This document shows, one piece after another, positions 4,269 to 6,512 of a stretch of DNA of 6,512 nt. The position numbers and the translations under genes were made by a program. The notes under the pieces were generated by a model, which was not told the origin of the DNA, searched no databases, and saw nothing but the letters and a program-made list of their open reading frames with translations. Source of the stretch: Candidatus Glassiibacteriota bacterium (lineage in GTDB: Bacteria > Gemmatimonadota > Glassbacteria > GWA2-58-10); assembly GCA_016934095.1 (NCBI GenBank), contig JAFGTO010000493.1, positions 1-6,512 on the forward strand, in the 5' to 3' direction. Numbering within the stretch: position 1 is the first letter of the stretch; each line of letters opens with the position of its first letter.

Positions 4269-6362
4269 ATGACCAGAAGAATTCCATTAAAAAAGATCAG
4301 GAATATCGGCATCATGGCGCATATCGATGCCGGTAAGACCACGATTACCGAGCGCATCCTGTTCTATACCGGTAAGGTGCACCGCATAGGTGAAGTCCAC
4401 GACGGTGCGGCGACCATGGACTGGATGGAGCAGGAAAAAGAGCGCGGCATTACCATTACTTCTGCCGCCACCACCTGCTTATGGAAAGACTACCGGATCA
4501 ACCTGATCGATACCCCCGGCCACGTGGATTTTACCGTGGAAGTGGAGCGCTCCCTGCGGGTGCTTGACGGGGCCGTGGCGGTTTTCTGCGCCGTGGGCGG
4601 GGTGGAACCCCAGTCCGAAACCGTCTGGCGCCAGGCAGACCGCTACGCTGTGCCGAGGATCGCTTTTATCAATAAAATGGACCGTATCGGCGCTGACTTT
4701 TATAAAGCGGTCGAGATGATCGAGAAACGCCTGGGAGCCCGTCCCCTGCCGCTGCAGATTCCTTTCGGCTCCGGAGAGATGTTCACCGGCCTGGTGGATC
4801 TGGTCTTGATGAAGGGGATAATTTACCAGGAAAGCACCCTGGGTGCAGTGTTCGAGGAAGTGGAAATACCCAAGGACCTGGTAGAAAAGGCCAGGCAGAT
4901 GCGCCAGGAGATGCTCGAGATGCTTACCGATTTCGATGACGACCTGATGGCCAGGTACCTGGACGATGGCGACGTGGACGACCCGCAGTTGATTATCAGC
5001 GCCATCCGCAAGGGGACCCTGAAAGTACAGATCGTGCCCGTGCTCTGCGGCAGCGCTTTCAAGAATAAAGGTGTCCAGCGGCTGCTGGATGCAGTGGTCA
5101 GTTACCTGCCTTCCCCCCTGGATGTGCCCCCGGTGCTTGGACACCTGCCTGACTCGGAAGAGGACGAGCTGGTAGAGCGCCTGGCCTCGGATGACGAGCC
5201 GTTCAGCGGGCTGGCTTTCAAGATCATGACCGATTCTTATGTAGGCCGCCTGACTTTTGTCCGGGCTTATTCCGGCGTGATCAAGGCGGGCTCCTATGTC
5301 TACAACAGCTCCAGCGGACAGAAGGAAAGGATCAGCCGTATCCTGCAGATGCACGCCAACAAGAGGGAGGAGCGCAACCACCTCCACTGCGGTGATATCG
5401 CAGCGGTGGTTGGGCTGAAAAGCACGCGCACCGGCGATACCCTCTGCGAAAAAGAACACCCCATCGTACTGGAAAAAATGGTTTTCCCTGAACCGGTTAT
5501 CTCGGTGGCCATCGAGACCAGGACCAAAGCCGACCAGGACAAGCTGTCGAATGCCCTGGTCAAGCTCTCCGACGAGGACCCTACCTTCCAGGTGCGGGTC
5601 GATCCGGAGACCGGCCAGACATTGATTTCCGGCATGGGTGAGCTCCACTTGGAAGTCCTGGTCGACCGGATGCTCAGGGAGTTCAAGGTCGAGGCCAACG
5701 TGGGCGCTCCCCAGGTGGCCTACCGCGAGGCCCTGGCCGGGCCTGTTACCGTGGAGACCAAGTTCGTCCGCCAGAGCGGGGGCCACGGGCAGTACGCCCA
5801 TATCAAGGTCCGTTTCGACCTGCTGGAAAGGGGCAAGGGTTTTATCTTCGAGAACAAGGTGATCGGCGGGAAAATCCCCAGGGAATTTATCTCACCGGTC
5901 GAGCACGGGATCCGCGACGCCATCACCGCCGGAGGTGAAGGAGGCTACCCCCTGGTAGACCTGAAAGCCACCCTGATTGACGGCTCCTACCACGAAGTGG
6001 ACTCCAGCGACCTGGCTTTCAAGATAGCCGGCTCGATGTCGGTCAAGGATGCGGTCAGAAATGCCGGCGTGCTGCTGCTAGAACCGATCTTCGATGTCGA
6101 AATTACGGTTCCGGTTGAATACCTAGGCGATGTCATGAACGATCTGGCGGCCAGGCAGGCTAAGATCGGCGGCATCCATCAGAAAAAAGACTTGCAGTTG
6201 ATCGGCGCCTCGGTGCCTTTATCCAGGATGTTCGGGTATGCCACAGCGCTGAGGTCCCTTACCCAGGGAAGAGCCGTCTTTTCCATGCAGTTTTCACATT
6301 ACGCCCAGGTTAAAAAGGATCGCTCCGAGGAAATATTGGCCGGACTCAAAGGCTCAGCTTAA
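4269..6362 (+). CDS. fusA: Translation elongation factor G (EF-G)
   Basis: A 697-residue EF-G, close to the usual length of about 700. This ribosome-dependent GTPase drives tRNA-mRNA translocation and, with RRF, ribosome recycling. GTPase motifs in order: P-loop AHIDAGKT (residues 17-24), switch I RGITITSAATT (59-69), G3 DTPGHVD with catalytic-type His85 (81-87), G4 NKMD (135-138) and G5 GSAFK (261-265). Domain II has SDDEPFSGLAFKIMTD, domain III the MGELHLEVLVDRM signature, and domain IV the loops SGGHGQYAH and GSYHEVDSSD, with His575 equivalent to E. coli His583. Domain V ends with MFGYATALRSLTQGRAVFSMQF. In domain IV, His506 replaces the usual Arg of SGGRGQYGH. The ATG gives the canonical N-terminus, but the Shine-Dalgarno is weak (GGA only 2 nt upstream). 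It lies 180 nt after rpsG and 57 nt before tuf, probably in one transcript. Context and sequence favour the main translocase over an EF-G2 paralogue. Confidence 0.97.
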   Translation: MTRRIPLKKIRNIGIMAHIDAGKTTITERILFYTGKVHRIGEVHDGAATMDWMEQEKERGITITSAATTCLWKDYRINLIDTPGHVDFTVEVERSLRVLDGAVAVFCAVGGVEPQSETVWRQADRYAVPRIAFINKMDRIGADFYKAVEMIEKRLGARPLPLQIPFGSGEMFTGLVDLVLMKGIIYQESTLGAVFEEVEIPKDLVEKARQMRQEMLEMLTDFDDDLMARYLDDGDVDDPQLIISAIRKGTLKVQIVPVLCGSAFKNKGVQRLLDAVVSYLPSPLDVPPVLGHLPDSEEDELVERLASDDEPFSGLAFKIMTDSYVGRLTFVRAYSGVIKAGSYVYNSSSGQKERISRILQMHANKREERNHLHCGDIAAVVGLKSTRTGDTLCEKEHPIVLEKMVFPEPVISVAIETRTKADQDKLSNALVKLSDEDPTFQVRVDPETGQTLISGMGELHLEVLVDRMLREFKVEANVGAPQVAYREALAGPVTVETKFVRQSGGHGQYAHIKVRFDLLERGKGFIFENKVIGGKIPREFISPVEHGIRDAITAGGEGGYPLVDLKATLIDGSYHEVDSSDLAFKIAGSMSVKDAVRNAGVLLLEPIFDVEITVPVEYLGDVMNDLAARQAKIGGIHQKKDLQLIGASVPLSRMFGYATALRSLTQGRAVFSMQFSHYAQVKKDRSEEILAGLKGSA

Positions 6363-6419
6363 GGATTTACCAGAATCTGACAACATTAGTTTTTACTCAA
6401 TTATTCAGGAGTTCATCCA
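6363..6419 (+). promoter_or_regulatory. fusA-tuf intergenic spacer
   Basis: A 57-nt AT-rich gap with no terminator hairpin. CTGACA (6377-6382) resembles a -35 box but has no good -10 partner that would leave the Shine-Dalgarno in the transcript, so I call no promoter. tuf is probably read from the upstream transcript. Confidence 0.5.
6407..6411 (+). promoter_or_regulatory. Ribosome-binding site of tuf
   Basis: AGGAG lies 8 nt before the tuf ATG (6420), a near-ideal spacing. It contrasts with the weak sites before rpsG and fusA and fits the very high expression expected of EF-Tu. Confidence 0.8.
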
Positions 6420-6512
6420 ATGGCTAAGAAGAAGTTTGAGCGGACCAAGCCGCACGTGAACGTAGGCACGATCGGGCATGTGGACCACGGGAAGACTACG
6501 TTGACTGCGGCG
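6420..6512 (+). CDS. tuf: Translation elongation factor Tu (EF-Tu), N-terminus only, cut by the window edge
   Basis: EF-Tu carries aminoacyl-tRNA to the ribosomal A site as a GTP complex. Only the first 31 codons are present, starting MAKKKFERTKPHVNVGTIGH. The P-loop GHVDHGKT falls at residues 19-26, followed by TLTAA. The N-terminal pattern and the position directly after fusA identify it securely. The ATG at 6420 is set by a strong Shine-Dalgarno and by the conserved MAKxKFERxKPHVN start. About 92% of the protein lies beyond the window, so integrity cannot be judged. Whether the genome has a second tuf copy cannot be seen. Confidence 0.97.
   Translation, partial: MAKKKFERTKPHVNVGTIGHVDHGKTTLTAA

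Noticed and set aside
4235..4337. Overlapping ORF starting at ATG 4235 and running into fusA in another frame
   Set aside because: The GGGCGG before it belongs to the hairpin, and most of the frame is out-of-frame fusA coding sequence with no recognisable product.
4479..5801. 440-codon open frame on the minus strand opposite fusA
   Set aside because: It lies entirely within the strongly conserved EF-G gene, has no own context, and is explained by codon composition.
6377..6404. Possible tuf promoter CTGACA-16-AATTAT
   Set aside because: The -10 is weak and the predicted start near 6411 would remove the tuf Shine-Dalgarno from the transcript.
1..6512. A novel biological system, such as a defence or mobile island
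   Set aside because: All five genes are recognised core transcription and translation genes in canonical order. No unexplained coding region longer than a few codons remains.

Overview
The window is a chromosomal housekeeping region: the end of rpoC followed by the str operon. The order, all on the + strand, is rpoC (5'-truncated by the window edge), rpsL (S12), rpsG (S7), fusA (EF-G) and tuf (EF-Tu, cut off by the 3' edge). This is the conserved bacterial order rpoBC-rpsL-rpsG-fusA-tuf. I see no mobile elements, CRISPR arrays, tRNA or rRNA genes, defence genes or signs of transfer. I found no undescribed multi-gene system; the less ordinary parts are in the non-coding gaps and at a few protein positions.

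Organism: bacterial and visibly GC-rich. RpoC carries an SI3-like insertion of about 180 residues in the trigger loop, as in proteobacterial and related Gram-negative lineages. It also has a few extra residues after the bridge helix (AKPQKKITGQIGEIIE) and Leu in the trigger-loop motif TQLTLRTFH. From memory, these last two resemble the FCB group (Bacteroidetes/Chlorobi/Gemmatimonadetes and relatives). I read this as an uncultured or less-studied FCB-like lineage, but that is inference without a search.

Layout: 1-3102 rpoC; 3103-3231 a gap with a good sigma70-type promoter (TTGACA-17-TATTTT) and a strong Shine-Dalgarno for rpsL; 3232-3606 rpsL with a TTG start; an 11-nt gap; 3618-4088 rpsG; a 180-nt gap (4089-4268) with a strong terminator-like hairpin, a second smaller hairpin, an 11-bp direct repeat and a possible 17-codon leader ORF; 4269-6362 fusA; a 57-nt gap with a strong Shine-Dalgarno; 6420 onward tuf.

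Function: RpoC is the beta' subunit of RNA polymerase. S12 and S7 are small-subunit proteins of the decoding site and the head. EF-G drives translocation and EF-Tu delivers aminoacyl-tRNA. Joint transcription would couple their supply. The promoter before rpsL and the hairpin before fusA suggest the distal genes can be adjusted relative to rpoC and to the ribosomal proteins.
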